Source: Clostridium sp. Cult3 (GTDB lineage Bacteria; Bacillota; Clostridia; Tissierellales; Tepidimicrobiaceae). From it: a DNA stretch of 47,365 nt. Below the pieces are notes generated by a model. That model saw only the letters and a list, made by a program, of their open reading frames with translations. It did no database searches and was not told where the DNA came from. The DNA lies in the NCBI RefSeq assembly GCF_021655115.1, contig NZ_PPXY01000049.1, positions 1 to 47,365 on the forward strand, given 5' to 3'. Both the position numbers and the translations under genes were made by a program. Position 1 is the first letter of the stretch. Every line of letters starts with the position of its first letter. Below are positions 8,694-17,493 of the stretch, in pieces.

Positions 8694-8897
8694 ATGGCTA
8701 ATAACAATAAAATTGTGGTCCCTGAAGCTAGGGAAGCTTTAAACCAGCTAAAATTGGAAATAGCCAATGAATTGGGATTAAATAATTATGATGGTATAGA
8801 CAAAGGTAATTTACCTTCAAGGGTAAATGGTTATGTTGGTGGATATATGGTAAAAAGACTTGTAGAAAACGCTCAGAGACAATTGTCAAATAAGTAG
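8694..8897 (+). CDS. Small acid-soluble spore protein, alpha/beta type
   Basis: 67 residues. The family core is complete: EAREALNQLKLEIANELGL followed by NLPSRVNGYVGGYMVKRLVE, the two helices that bind A-type DNA in the dormant spore, with the GPR cleavage site in KLEIANELG. It starts at ATG 8694 behind AAAGGAGG and is followed by a perfect hairpin. It is a major-type SASP, unlike the Lys-rich SspF-like one at 1916. A CATAATA at 8620-8626 could be a forespore sigma-G -10 box, but no matching -35 is convincing. Confidence 0.93.
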   Translation: MANNNKIVVPEAREALNQLKLEIANELGLNNYDGIDKGNLPSRVNGYVGGYMVKRLVENAQRQLSNK

Positions 8898-8900
8898 TTC

Positions 8901-8937
8901 AAAAAGAGGTAAGTGGAATTCCACTTACCTCTTTTAT
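8901..8937 (+). terminator. Terminator of the SASP gene
   Basis: A perfect 15-bp stem (AAAAGAGGTAAGTGG and its complement) around AATT begins 3 nt after the SASP stop and ends in CTTTTATAT. Confidence 0.9.
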
Positions 8938-8982
8938 ATGATATAATTTAATGAGTTATATTATTTTAAAGAGGTGTCAAAT

Positions 8983-9534
8983 ATGTTTGTAGAAAACACT
9001 GAAGAACTTGCCCAAAACAAATTACTATTATTATATATAATTGATAAGTCTGAAAAGCCTTTAACTAATGAGGAAATTACTGAATTCGTACTGGAAAACA
9101 ATTATATGAATTATTTTCTGATTCAACAATATTTATCAGAACTTGTAAACTCTAAATTTATTGAATATGCGAATAAAGAAGACAAAAAAGTATATATAAT
9201 ACTAGATAAGGGAAGAGTCACATTGTATTATTTTGAGGATAGAATTCCAACAAATATAAAAGTTGATATTTCTAATAAGTTTATAGAACAAAAAAATATA
9301 GAAAAAAGAGCAACACAAGTTATAGGGGAATATTTCAAAAAAGATGAATATGAATATACTGTCAATCTAAAGTTAGTGGAAAATGAGGATACCTTATTTA
9401 GTCTATACCTAAACGTAACAACTGCAAAACAAGCCAAAAAAATCTGTGATACCTGGAAAGATAATACAGAATATATATTTAAAAATATATTAAATATGTT
9501 AGCAGACGATGAGGTTGCGCCATTAAATAACTAG
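8983..9534 (+). CDS. DUF4364 family protein
   Basis: 183 residues, soluble and acidic. The N-terminal half (about 5-75) reads as a winged helix: LLLLYIIDKSEKPLTNEEITEFV, then NYFLIQQYLSELVNSKFIEY and YIILDKGRVTLYYFEDRIP. The C-terminal half is a beta-rich domain. This matches the DUF4364 family of Clostridia, a presumed transcription regulator of unknown target. A GTG at 8974 opens the frame but lies inside the ribosome site AGAGGTG, so the ATG at 8983 is chosen. Its last 12 bases overlap the end of the convergent beta-propeller gene. Confidence 0.75.
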   Translation: MFVENTEELAQNKLLLLYIIDKSEKPLTNEEITEFVLENNYMNYFLIQQYLSELVNSKFIEYANKEDKKVYIILDKGRVTLYYFEDRIPTNIKVDISNKFIEQKNIEKRATQVIGEYFKKDEYEYTVNLKLVENEDTLFSLYLNVTTAKQAKKICDTWKDNTEYIFKNILNMLADDEVAPLNN

Positions 9535-10455
9535 TATTCCCCCTGGCTCCCTTCCTACTCTTATCTGATTTATTATGTCATTTGCTTTTATACTAAATAA
9601 ATATAATATATCCTTCGATATATCTGTAATATATATGGTGTCATCTCCATCCCACTCCATCTTATTGGGCATTCCCATTAATTTGGTTTTGCTTGATAGA
9701 CTCCTTTTTTCAATGTTCATCCTATAAATGTATCCCTTGTCTATATTTGCTATAAATATAATTTCCTCACTATTTATCTTTAACATAGTGGTAAATATGC
9801 CCTTTAGCTCTATCAATTCATTCTCTCTAGAATTTTTTAAATTCATTAAGGAAATATTACTATTGTTGATTATACTATTATTGACATTATATAGAATATA
9901 CATATATTCTCCATCTAATATCATTTTTACTGGATTGTTATTAAGCTTTATTGTTTCGTTATTCTGTCCTTCTAAATCTATAACATTCATACTATATCCA
10001 TTGCTATTAGCTACATATACCTTCCTACGAACCTCATCGATTTCTATATCTGTAGGCTTTTCACCTACAGGTATATTTTCAACTAAAGAGAATCTCTTCT
10101 CATCAATTATTGATATAGAATTAGAATCGCTATTTGCTATAAAAAGATGATTATCAAAATATCGTATACAGGTAGGAAAACTCCCTACGTATATCATATC
10201 AATGATCTTTCCCCTTTTGATATCTATTTTGAATATTGAATTGTCATAGGCATTTGTACAGTATGCAAACTGTAAACCATCGTATATCATCTCCCAAGGC
10301 CCAATTGAAGGGCTATTAGCTATTGACTTATTATCCTTGTTGTTGAAGTCTTTTAAATGAATAATATGGTCTAACTTCTTGCTGGACAAGTCAATACAGC
10401 TTAAAGTATCATCTCCAGCATTAGCAACTATTATTTTCCCTATCTGTTTCAACAT
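9523..10455 (-). CDS. YncE-like beta-propeller protein
   Basis: About 310 residues made of repeated four-strand blades: KIIVANAGDDTLSCIDL, YCTNAYDNSIFKIDI, HLFIANSDSNSISIIDE, KVYVANSNGYSMNVIDL and IYITDISKDILYLFSI. This is a seven-bladed NHL/YVTN-type propeller, as in YncE and surface-layer-associated repeat proteins. There is no obvious signal peptide, so it may be cytoplasmic; ligand unknown. ATG 10470 opens the frame, but GGAGGTG at 10458-10464 sits directly before ATG 10455, which is preferred. The 3' end overlaps the DUF4364 gene by 12 nt and no terminator separates them. Confidence 0.7.
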   Translation of the reverse strand: MLKQIGKIIVANAGDDTLSCIDLSSKKLDHIIHLKDFNNKDNKSIANSPSIGPWEMIYDGLQFAYCTNAYDNSIFKIDIKRGKIIDMIYVGSFPTCIRYFDNHLFIANSDSNSISIIDEKRFSLVENIPVGEKPTDIEIDEVRRKVYVANSNGYSMNVIDLEGQNNETIKLNNNPVKMILDGEYMYILYNVNNSIINNSNISLMNLKNSRENELIELKGIFTTMLKINSEEIIFIANIDKGYIYRMNIEKRSLSSKTKLMGMPNKMEWDGDDTIYITDISKDILYLFSIKANDIINQIRVGREPGGILVI

Positions 10456-10516
10456 TTCACCTCCATCCACTATATATAAATCAATCTATGCTATATAATG
10501 GACTTAGGTGATATAA

Positions 10517-10735
10517 TTACAATAAAATTCTACGACTTAGCTTTTGTCTGTTTAAAGATAGATTTCTCCTTTTTACCTCAATTATCAATTGATTGACTAT
10601 AGATACACCTTTTTGATATTCATTTATATTTTCTCCTTTTGATAAAACTTTCAATCTATCCATCTCTTCAATCGTAAAATCGATTAATTGTTCATTGGTC
10701 AAATTTGAATAAGGATTTAATTTTATTTTATTCAT
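10517..10735 (-). CDS. Small hypothetical protein with hairpin-sequestered ribosome site
   Basis: 72 residues, charged and helical: LIDFTIEEMDRLKVLSKGEN, then SIVNQLIIEVKRR. The helix-turn-helix hairpin length and an S..N.LI pattern faintly recall Spo0E-type aspartyl-phosphate phosphatases (SxxxD motif), but Asn replaces the conserved Asp, so I do not assign that function. The ATG at 10735 has AGGAGGG at 10742-10748, separated by six T. That ribosome site is wholly inside the 3' arm of the hairpin that ends folC transcription. It lies downstream of folC in the same direction. Confidence 0.55.
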   Translation of the reverse strand: MNKIKLNPYSNLTNEQLIDFTIEEMDRLKVLSKGENINEYQKGVSIVNQLIIEVKRRNLSLNRQKLSRRILL

Positions 10736-10785
10736 AAAAAACCCTCCTATAGAATATATAAATATGTTTATTCTACAGAAGGGTT
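10736..10785 (-). terminator. folC terminator overlapping the next gene's ribosome site
   Basis: Arms 10769-10785 and 10740-10756 pair over 17 bp with two G-U pairs on the minus strand and are followed by T6 directly before the ATG at 10735. The AGGAGGG of the next ORF (10742-10748) is in the descending arm. The structure is a terminator for folC and would also hide the ribosome site. Confidence 0.75.
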
Positions 10786-10793
10786 ACATATAA

Positions 10794-12089
10794 CTATTTG
10801 TTCTGAGTTAATATCCTTCTAACATCGCCTATCAAATATAGGGAACCTGCAAATACGATTAGATCATCTTCATCTGCCAATTCAAAAGTTTTACCTATAG
10901 CTTTTTCAATATCCTTTTCAATAAATGTATTCTTATTATACTTATTGATTATCTTTTCAAGGGCGTATGCATCCATTTTTCTAGGCATATTTACCTCAGT
11001 TATCACTATTTGGTCAGCTAAAGGAGAGAGAACCTCCACCATATGTTCCACATCCTTGTCTTTAAGAATCCCCATTCCTAATATTAATCTATCATAATTA
11101 AACATCTTTAAACTATTAGATAAATTATTTACTCCTTGAAGATTATGAGCTCCATCTATTAAAAAAGTAGGATTTCTATTTATTATCTCTAGTCTTCCTT
11201 TCCATTTAGTCTTTTTGAAGCCATCCCTGATCTCCTTTTCTGTAATATGAATACATTCCCTATCCTTTAGAGTTAATATGGTATACATAGCCAAAGCAGC
11301 ATTATATACTTGATATTCTCCTAATAAAGCTATTTCAACATCTTCATAAACTTTACCATTAAATTCAAAATCAAATACTGCACCATATTCATCCAATCTA
11401 TTAATCCTAATCTTATCCATGGGGCATACAAGCAACTTAGCACTTTTTTCTATAGCTACTTCTTCTAATACCTTTAAAGCTTCTCCCTGCTGGGGATAAG
11501 ATATCACAAGACCATCTTCCTTTATTATGCCAGCTTTTTCATAAGCAATCTTCCCTAAAGTATCCCCTAATACGTCTATATGATCATAATCTATAGTAGT
11601 TATAACAGAAGCTAAAGAATTTTTTATAACATTTGTAGAATCAGATCTCCCTCCTAATCCTACTTCTAAGACTACATAGTCTACCTGTTCTTCCTTAAAA
11701 TATACAAAAGCGATAGTGGTTACTATTTCAAAGGTTGTAGGATGCTCGTAACCTTCCTTTAGCATTATTTCTATTTTATCCTTGACCCTCTTGGTAATAC
11801 CTGCCAATCTATCATCTGGAATATCCTCTCCATTAATGGATATCCTCTCGTTAAATCTCTCTAAAAAAGGCGAAGTAAAAAGTCCTACCTTATATCCTGC
11901 TTCGCCTAATACAGTAGCTATATAAGAAGCAGTAGAACCCTTACCATTAGTTCCTCCTATATGGATATAATCCATATCTAAATGAGGATTTCCTAGTAGA
12001 TCTAAAAGTTTCCCAATAGTATCTAATCCAAGCCTTGAACCAAATTTATTTTTATCATTTATGTAGCTTAAAGCTTCTTTATAATTCAT
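10794..12089 (-). CDS. folC: Bifunctional folylpolyglutamate/dihydrofolate synthase
   Basis: 431 residues, Mur-ligase fold. It adds glutamate to dihydropteroate and tetrahydrofolates with ATP. The P-loop GTNGKGST is at about 46-53, preceded by YIHIGG. The central LEVGLGGRSDSTNVI and YDHIDVLGDTLGKIAYEKAGI segments are diagnostic, and the C-terminal domain carries LIDGAHNLQGVNNL. Length is normal. The first in-frame ATG is 12110, but AGAGGAG followed 6 nt later by ATG 12089 decides the start. It follows valS after an 83-nt gap with a terminator hairpin and is itself followed by the hairpin at 10736-10785. Confidence 0.95.
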   Translation of the reverse strand: MNYKEALSYINDKNKFGSRLGLDTIGKLLDLLGNPHLDMDYIHIGGTNGKGSTASYIATVLGEAGYKVGLFTSPFLERFNERISINGEDIPDDRLAGITKRVKDKIEIMLKEGYEHPTTFEIVTTIAFVYFKEEQVDYVVLEVGLGGRSDSTNVIKNSLASVITTIDYDHIDVLGDTLGKIAYEKAGIIKEDGLVISYPQQGEALKVLEEVAIEKSAKLLVCPMDKIRINRLDEYGAVFDFEFNGKVYEDVEIALLGEYQVYNAALAMYTILTLKDRECIHITEKEIRDGFKKTKWKGRLEIINRNPTFLIDGAHNLQGVNNLSNSLKMFNYDRLILGMGILKDKDVEHMVEVLSPLADQIVITEVNMPRKMDAYALEKIINKYNKNTFIEKDIEKAIGKTFELADEDDLIVFAGSLYLIGDVRRILTQNK

Positions 12090-12154
12090 TTTATCTCCTC
12101 TTCTTTCCATATGCTTTTATACCAATTTTAAATCATTTTTGCATAATAAACAAT

Positions 12155-12188
12155 AAAAATTTATTTAGGGTGGATTCCAATCCACCCT
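12155..12188 (-). terminator. Terminator of valS
   Basis: A perfect 10-bp stem AGGGTGGATT / AATCCACCCT with a two-base centre starts 6 nt past the valS stop. The trailing sequence on the minus strand is AAATAAATTTTTATT, a moderate T tract. Confidence 0.75.
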
Positions 12189-12193
12189 ATTAT

Positions 12194-14845
12194 CTATTTA
12201 TTGGCCCTTAAAGCCTCAAGTCTCTCTAATACCTTTTCCATCATATCTTCATATTTCTTTTGCTTTTCCCTTTCCCCTTCTACTACATGCTCTGGAGCCT
12301 TGGTAACAAATCCTTCATTGGATAATTTCCCTCGAACTCTTTTTAGCTCTCCTTCTAGCTTCTCCTTTTCCTTCTCTAGCCTTTCCATTTCTTTGTCAAA
12401 GTCTATTAGATCCTTTAAAGGTATATATACCTCACATCTGTCTAATACAACGGATATATTATCTTCTCCTAAAGTAGACTTGTCTTCAAGGATTTCTATC
12501 TCTTCAGCACTTGCTAGATTGATGAAGTATCCTCTTCCATAATTTATAGTATCCTTTATACTATCATCCTGAGTTACAAATATAGTTTTAGCCTTTTTAG
12601 AAGGAGCTATATCCATCTCTTGCCTTGCGTTTCTTATACCTTTTATAGCATTCATTATATAGATCATTCTCTTTTCTGCTTCCGGATAGTTATTTTCTTC
12701 GCTATAAATAGGCCAAGAACTAACTATTAGGGCTTCATCCCTTTCAGGTAGATGTTGCCATATTTCCTCAGTTATAAAAGGCATAAATGGATGTAGTAAT
12801 TTTAATATGTTTTCCAATACATGTAGCAGTACCATCTGAGCAGTTTCTTTGCTCATTATATTATCTCCATATAATCTAGGTTTGACTATCTCAATATACC
12901 AATCACAATACTCATCCCAAATAAAATCATATATCTTTTGAGCGGATATTCCTATTTCGTATCTTTCAAGATTTTCAGTTACTTCAAGAATTACAGTATT
13001 CATCCTTGACAATATCCATTTGTCCTCTTCTTCCAATGTACTTAAGTCTATGTCCTTATTTACTACTTCTTCATCTAAATTCATCAATACAAATCTAGTT
13101 GCATTCCACAATTTGTTTGCAAAGTTCCTGTTAGCCTCTACCCTTTCCATATAAAATCTCATATCATTGCCAGGAGAATTTCCTGTAACTAAAGTAAATC
13201 TTAATGCATCTGCACCATATTCATCTATTACTTCTAGAGGATCAATTCCATTTCCTAAAGATTTACTCATCTTTCTACCTTCCGAATCCCTTATTAGGCC
13301 TGTTAAAAACACATCCTTAAATGGCATTTCTCCAGTTTGTTCTAGACTTGAAAATACCATTCTAATTACCCAAAAGAATATGATATCATATCCAGTTACT
13401 AATACATCCGTAGGGAAGAAATACTTCATATCCTCTGTTTCTTCAGGCCAACCTAGTGTAGAAAAAGGCCATAGGGCTGATGAAAACCAAGTGTCCAGCG
13501 TATCTGGATCTTGATATACTTTTGTACTTCCACACTTAGTACATTTTTCAGGTTTCTCTTTGGAAACCATTATTTCGTCACATTCCTCACAATAGTACAC
13601 TGGTAATCTATGTCCCCACCACAATTGTCTAGAAATACACCAGTCCCTAATGTTTTCAAGCCAATGGGTATATATCTTACCAAATCTTTCAGGTATAAAA
13701 CTTAGTTTCCCTTCATTATATGCATCTAAAGCTGGCTTAGCCAAGGGTCCCATCTTTACAAACCACTGTTTCGATATTAGAGGCTCTACTGTTGTCCTAC
13801 ATCTTTCACAATGTCCAATACTATTATCATGGTCTTTAATTTCTACTAGATAGTCTCCTGCTTTTAAATCCTCTACTATTCTTTTTCTTGCCTCATATCT
13901 ATCTAGTCCTTCATATTTTCCACCATTTTCATTAATAATAGCTCTTTCATTCATTATTATACATTGGCCTAATCCGTGTCTTTCTCCAACTTCAAAGTCA
14001 TTTGGATCATGGGATGGAGTTATCTTTACTGCACCAGTACCAAATTCCATCTCTACATAATCATCTGCAATTATAGAGATTTCTCTATCTACCAATGGTA
14101 AAATAGCCTTTTTCCCTATTAGATGTTTATACCTATCATCCTCAGGATTTACTGCAATAGCTAAATCTCCTAGCATGGTTTCTGGTCTAGTAGTAGCTAT
14201 AGTAATATATCCTTCCTCTTCTTTTAATGGATATCTTATATACCAAATGCTTCCTAAAGTATCTTCGTGGTCTACTTCTGCATCGGAAATAGCTGTTCTA
14301 CAATTTGGACACCAGTTTATAATCCTATCTCCTCTATAGATTAGATCCTTCTCATATAATCTAATAAAAGTTTCCTCTACTGCATTGCTTAAACCTTCAT
14401 CTAAAGTAAACCTTTCCCTAGACCAATCACAAGAAACTCCCAACTTCTTCAGCTGATTATTTATATTTCCTCCATATTTTCTAGTCCATTCCCATGCTTC
14501 TTCCAAGAAACCTTCTCTTCCCAGTTCATCCTTGGATTTTCCTTCTAATTTAAGCTTTTCTACTACCTTAGCCTCAGTGGATATACTAGCATGATCCGTT
14601 CCTGGTAGCCACAAGGCTTCGTAACCTTCCATCCTCTTCCAGCGTGTAAGTATGTCCTGTATAGTATTGTTAAGTGCATGGCCTAGATGCAAATTCCCCG
14701 TCACATTTGGAGGGGGCATCATTATAGTAAAAGGTTTCTTATCCTTATCCACATGCGCTACAAAGTATTTCCTATCCATCCAGTACTTGTATAGCCTATC
14801 TTCGAAATCCTTGGGATTATAGGTTTTAGGTAAATTCTCAATCAT
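12194..14845 (-). CDS. valS: Valyl-tRNA synthetase
   Basis: 883 residues, class Ia synthetase charging tRNA-Val. The HIGH motif is HLGH at 53-56 within [15 protein letters not shown], and KMSKS is at 525-529. The CP1 editing domain lies between about 185 and 400, and zinc-type pairs CPNC (near 183) and CEECDE/CTKCGS are present. The last 70 residues form the charged coiled coil ([19 protein letters not shown]) that is specific to ValRS and contacts the tRNA elbow. It starts at ATG 14845 behind AGGAGG. Expression is controlled by the upstream T-box, whose GTA specifier fits valine. Confidence 0.97.
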   Translation of the reverse strand: MIENLPKTYNPKDFEDRLYKYWMDRKYFVAHVDKDKKPFTIMMPPPNVTGNLHLGHALNNTIQDILTRWKRMEGYEALWLPGTDHASISTEAKVVEKLKLEGKSKDELGREGFLEEAWEWTRKYGGNINNQLKKLGVSCDWSRERFTLDEGLSNAVEETFIRLYEKDLIYRGDRIINWCPNCRTAISDAEVDHEDTLGSIWYIRYPLKEEEGYITIATTRPETMLGDLAIAVNPEDDRYKHLIGKKAILPLVDREISIIADDYVEMEFGTGAVKITPSHDPNDFEVGERHGLGQCIIMNERAIINENGGKYEGLDRYEARKRIVEDLKAGDYLVEIKDHDNSIGHCERCRTTVEPLISKQWFVKMGPLAKPALDAYNEGKLSFIPERFGKIYTHWLENIRDWCISRQLWWGHRLPVYYCEECDEIMVSKEKPEKCTKCGSTKVYQDPDTLDTWFSSALWPFSTLGWPEETEDMKYFFPTDVLVTGYDIIFFWVIRMVFSSLEQTGEMPFKDVFLTGLIRDSEGRKMSKSLGNGIDPLEVIDEYGADALRFTLVTGNSPGNDMRFYMERVEANRNFANKLWNATRFVLMNLDEEVVNKDIDLSTLEEEDKWILSRMNTVILEVTENLERYEIGISAQKIYDFIWDEYCDWYIEIVKPRLYGDNIMSKETAQMVLLHVLENILKLLHPFMPFITEEIWQHLPERDEALIVSSWPIYSEENNYPEAEKRMIYIMNAIKGIRNARQEMDIAPSKKAKTIFVTQDDSIKDTINYGRGYFINLASAEEIEILEDKSTLGEDNISVVLDRCEVYIPLKDLIDFDKEMERLEKEKEKLEGELKRVRGKLSNEGFVTKAPEHVVEGEREKQKKYEDMMEKVLERLEALRANK

Positions 14846-14880
14846 CTTATATTCCTCCTCATTAATTCATTACAAAATAA

Positions 14881-15123
14881 AAGCCCTTCGTCCTTATATA
14901 AGGACGAAGGGCTTGCTCGCGGTACCACCTTAATTCCATAGATATAATCTATGACCCTTTAATCGATAACGGTTATCCCGTTTAAGCCTACTATCTTCAG
15001 CTTAAATACTCTGAAGCTACCTTCAGTAAACATTGCCTAAAAAGGTCTTTCAGCCTCTGGACCCCCTTCTCTGTATAGGATATTTACCTACTCCTCTTCT
15101 TCATTGCATTTATTGAATTGTTA
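14881..15123 (-). promoter_or_regulatory. T-box riboswitch leader, valine
   Basis: A tRNA-sensing leader upstream of valS. The antiterminator core AGGTGGTACCGCG is at 14918-14930 and the terminator stem AAGCCCTTCGTCC with its complement at 14881-14914. Stem I carries the GAGTAG loop-E side opposite TGAAGGTAGC, placing GTA (Val) in the specifier position after GAAG. Uncharged tRNA-Val would pair with it and stabilise the antiterminator. Confidence 0.95.
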
Positions 15124-15129
15124 GACATT

Positions 15130-15158
15130 ATTATATATATAAATTATACCCTTGTCAA
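15130..15158 (-). promoter_or_regulatory. Consensus promoter of the valS T-box transcript
   Basis: TTGACA (15153-15158) and TATAAT (15130-15135) on the minus strand, both perfect, 17 bp apart. The predicted start near 15123 is just upstream of stem I of the T-box. Confidence 0.92.
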
Positions 15159-15249
15159 ATGAAAAATATCACTGTCACCAAATACTTTAAGGCGAATATT
15201 ATGAATATAAAAGATAGCTACTACTTTATAATATTACAGGAGGGATATG

Positions 15250-16260
15250 ATGTCAAAGATTCTCAAAATAATTTCATTGACATTAATACTTGCTTTATTG
15301 ATTAGTACTAGTTTGGTCGGCTGTAAAAAAAATGAACTTAAAAAGGTTAGACTTATCGAGGTTACCCATTCCCTATTCTATACTCCTCAATATATAGCTA
15401 TTACCCAAGGTTTTTTTGAAGAAGAAGGGCTGAAAATTGAGCTTACTAATGGTAAAGGGGCAGACAAATGTATGACTGCCCTGTTAAGTGGAGAAGCGGA
15501 TATTGCCTTTATGGGACCAGAAGCATCAGTATATGTATATAATCAAGGTAGGGATGACTATGCAATTAATTTTGCCCAACTAACCCAAAAAGATGGTTCT
15601 TTCTTAGTAGGTAGAGAACCTGATCCGGACTTCACCTTTGATAAACTTAAAGGTACAGAAATTATTGGTGGTAGAAAAGGTGGAATGCCTGAGATGACTT
15701 TAGAATACGTACTTAAGGAGCATGGATTAACACCTGGGGTAGATGTAAATGTTAGGACAGATATCCAATTTGATGTAATGGCTGGAGCTTTTGTTGGTGG
15801 CGAAGGAGATTATGTAGCACTTTTTGAACCTGTAGCAGCCACTCTAGAAAAAGAAGGCAAGGGGTATGTAGTAGCATCTATAGGGAAAGAGGCAGGATAT
15901 ATACCTTATACATGTTATTCTACTACTAAAGGTATTTTAGACAAGGATCCAGAAATGGTCCAAAGCTTTACCAACGCAATATATAAAGGAATGGTTTGGG
16001 TACAAAATCATTCCAGTGAAGAAATAGCTAAGGCTGTTAAACCACAATTTCCAGATACTGATGATGATGTTTTGATAGCATTAATAGACAGATATAGGGA
16101 ACAGGATAGCTGGAAACCTGATTTGATAATTACTGAAGAAGGTCTAAATCACATGATGGATATTATGGAATTAGCAGGAGAGTTGGATAAAAGAGCAGAT
16201 TATGATAAAATAGTAACTACTAAATTTGCTAAAAAGGCTATGGAAAGCATAAAGAAGTAA
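15250..16260 (+). CDS. ABC transporter substrate-binding lipoprotein, NMT1/SsuA-like
   Basis: 336 residues. A lipoprotein signal with lipobox LVGC (C25) is followed by a periplasmic-binding fold of the NMT1/ThiY/SsuA class: EVTHSLFYTPQYIAITQGFFEEEGL, then GKGADKCMTALLSGEADIAFMGPE and YVALFEPVAATLEKEGKGYV. Relatives bind thiamine precursors, sulfonates or similar small molecules; the ligand cannot be told. Two ATGs exist: 15247 is 3 nt and 15250 is 6 nt from AGGAGG, so the second is preferred. No permease or ATPase gene lies nearby, so it must work with a transporter encoded elsewhere. It is divergent from valS. Confidence 0.85.
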   Translation: MSKILKIISLTLILALLISTSLVGCKKNELKKVRLIEVTHSLFYTPQYIAITQGFFEEEGLKIELTNGKGADKCMTALLSGEADIAFMGPEASVYVYNQGRDDYAINFAQLTQKDGSFLVGREPDPDFTFDKLKGTEIIGGRKGGMPEMTLEYVLKEHGLTPGVDVNVRTDIQFDVMAGAFVGGEGDYVALFEPVAATLEKEGKGYVVASIGKEAGYIPYTCYSTTKGILDKDPEMVQSFTNAIYKGMVWVQNHSSEEIAKAVKPQFPDTDDDVLIALIDRYREQDSWKPDLIITEEGLNHMMDIMELAGELDKRADYDKIVTTKFAKKAMESIKK

Positions 16261-16267
16261 TCTTGTA

Positions 16268-16290
16268 AGGGGCGGTAAAAAACTGCCCCT
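16268..16290. other. G+C-rich hairpin after the substrate-binding protein
   Basis: Arms AGGGGCGGT and ACTGCCCCT (one G-U) around an A-rich loop lie 8 nt past the stop. It resembles a terminator stem, but no T run follows on the plus strand, so its function is uncertain. Confidence 0.5.
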
Positions 16291-16308
16291 AACGAGTAAA
16301 TTTAAAAA

Positions 16309-16325
16309 GTTACAAATTAGTTACA
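16309..16325 (-). promoter_or_regulatory. WalR-like box upstream of the NlpC/P60 gene
   Basis: On the minus strand the site reads TGTAAC, five bases, TGTAAC, a perfect match to the WalR/YycF consensus TGTWAH-N5-TGTWAH. It is centred about 64 bp upstream of the predicted start of the downstream cell-wall hydrolase gene. WalR controls wall hydrolases in Bacillus and Staphylococcus; use of the motif here is inferred. Confidence 0.5.
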
Positions 16326-16345
16326 ATTTCCTCTTTATTTTTTTG

Positions 16346-16374
16346 TTGTTTTATTATATACTTAATTGTATAAG
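16346..16374 (+). promoter_or_regulatory. Candidate promoter of the NlpC/P60 gene
   Basis: TTGTTT at 16346-16351 and TATAAG at 16369-16374 are 17 bp apart. The -35 is weak and would fit activation from the adjacent upstream box. Confidence 0.4.
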
Positions 16375-16404
16375 TAAAAGACTATAAAAAGGAGTTGCAT
16401 ATTC

Positions 16405-17373
16405 ATGCCAAAGATAAAATCTTTAAAGAAAAAAGCTATAGCCTTTACTATATCAGGAATATTGTTTACTACCCCAATACTTGGACAAGCTCAGTTGGGA
16501 GATCAGATATTAAAAAAAGGAATGAGTCACGAGGATATAAAAATACTTCAGGAGCATCTAGTCACATTAAACTATCTTAAGCTAGATGAAACCACTACAT
16601 ATTATGGGGACCAAACTGCTGATGCTGTAATGAAGCTTCAATCATCTGAAGGCTTAAATGCAGATGGAATATACGGGTCAGATACACATAAAGCTTTAAA
16701 ACGCCTCTTGAAAATTGAACCTATAGAATACAGTAGAATACTTAAGGAAGGCGTAAGTGGAGATGATGTAAAAGCCTTACAAAAAAGTCTTAAGTTTTTA
16801 GGTTTCTTAGACATAGATGAGTACACTACATATTTCGGCGCTGAAACCAGACAAGCCCTTATGGATTTCCAAAAAGTTCATGGCATTAAAGTTGATGGTA
16901 TAGCAGGTGCTGAAACCATCCAAACAATAAATGATGCACTAGCAGGCAACAAACGTAGGAACAAAACCAATTCTGCTAATAGGGGTAGCTCAAGTAATCT
17001 ATCTTTAGGACAAGAGATTGTATCTACAGCAAAAAAACATATGGGAACCGCTTATTCCTATGGTAGCTCTAGTTCCACAGCTTTTGATTGTTCAGGCTTT
17101 ACCTATTATGTATATAAGCAACATGGAATAAGCATACCTCGTTCTTCAGCGGAACAAGCCACCGTTGGGCAACAAGTAAGCAAGGGAGATTTGCAAATTG
17201 GTGATTTGGTCATATTTAGTAACACATATAAATCTGGCCCAAGTCATGCAGGAATATATATAGGAAATGGTAAATTTATTCATGCCAGCTCTGCAGGCGG
17301 AGGAGTTATGATATCTGATTTAAGCTCTGGGTATTATAACAATCATTTTTCTTATGGTAGAAGATTATATTAA
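16405..17373 (+). CDS. NlpC/P60 peptidoglycan endopeptidase with two PG-binding domains
   Basis: 322 residues, secreted. A signal peptide (about 1-29) precedes two PG_binding_1 repeats (about 38-103 and 113-180), a Ser/Asn-rich linker and a C-terminal NlpC/P60 domain (about 200-322). The catalytic residues are C229 in FDCSGFTYYVY, H281 in GPSHAGIYIG and a third polar residue, H293 in FIHASS. It would cleave stem peptides (D-Glu to DAP) in the wall. ATG 16405 lies 10 nt from AAGGAG. The gene has its own promoter region with a WalR-like box and its own terminator. Which growth or spore stage it serves is not evident. Confidence 0.93.
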   Translation: MPKIKSLKKKAIAFTISGILFTTPILGQAQLGDQILKKGMSHEDIKILQEHLVTLNYLKLDETTTYYGDQTADAVMKLQSSEGLNADGIYGSDTHKALKRLLKIEPIEYSRILKEGVSGDDVKALQKSLKFLGFLDIDEYTTYFGAETRQALMDFQKVHGIKVDGIAGAETIQTINDALAGNKRRNKTNSANRGSSSNLSLGQEIVSTAKKHMGTAYSYGSSSSTAFDCSGFTYYVYKQHGISIPRSSAEQATVGQQVSKGDLQIGDLVIFSNTYKSGPSHAGIYIGNGKFIHASSAGGGVMISDLSSGYYNNHFSYGRRLY

Positions 17374-17387
17374 TATAGAAGAGTATT

Positions 17388-17425
17388 AAACCGGTTTCCT
17401 TATAGGAAGCCGGTTTATTTTATTT
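17388..17425 (+). terminator. Terminator of the NlpC/P60 gene
   Basis: Stem AAACCGGTTTCC / GGAAGCCGGTTT (one G-U) around TTATA begins 14 nt past the stop and is followed by ATTTTATTT. Confidence 0.88.
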
Positions 17426-17427
17426 GC

Positions 17428-17463
17428 AATAAGTTAGTAAGTTAGTGCCGGGGACGGAGATTT
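17428..17463 (+). repeat. 36-bp direct repeat, copy 1
   Basis: A tandem AAGTTAGT/AAGTTAGT stretch running into GCCGGGGACGGAGATTT. An identical 36-bp copy in the same orientation is at 19297-19332. The pair brackets the padR-SEDS operon. The G+C-rich half stands out from the surrounding sequence and shares the GGGGACGG/CCGTCCCC core with the 31-nt palindromic elements further along the window. Confidence 0.85.
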
Positions 17464-17493
17464 GGAGAAGCGAAGGTTTGGAAAGGCTAATGT

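Noticed and set aside
9728-10150. Plus-strand hydrophobic ORF inside the beta-propeller gene
   Set aside because: It is the antisense of repeated blade sequence and has no ribosome site; the propeller repeats on the minus strand are clear.
10517-10735. Spo0E-like phosphatase identity for the 72-residue protein
   Set aside because: The SxxxD signature is not kept (Asn replaces Asp), and the rest of the similarity is only helical composition.
12201-12542. Plus-strand ORF of 113 codons opposite valS
   Set aside because: It is the Ser/Phe-rich reverse complement of the Lys/Glu-rich valS coiled coil, with no ribosome site. The same reasoning removes the other long antisense frames, for example those opposite dapA, korA, tldD and the kinase gene.
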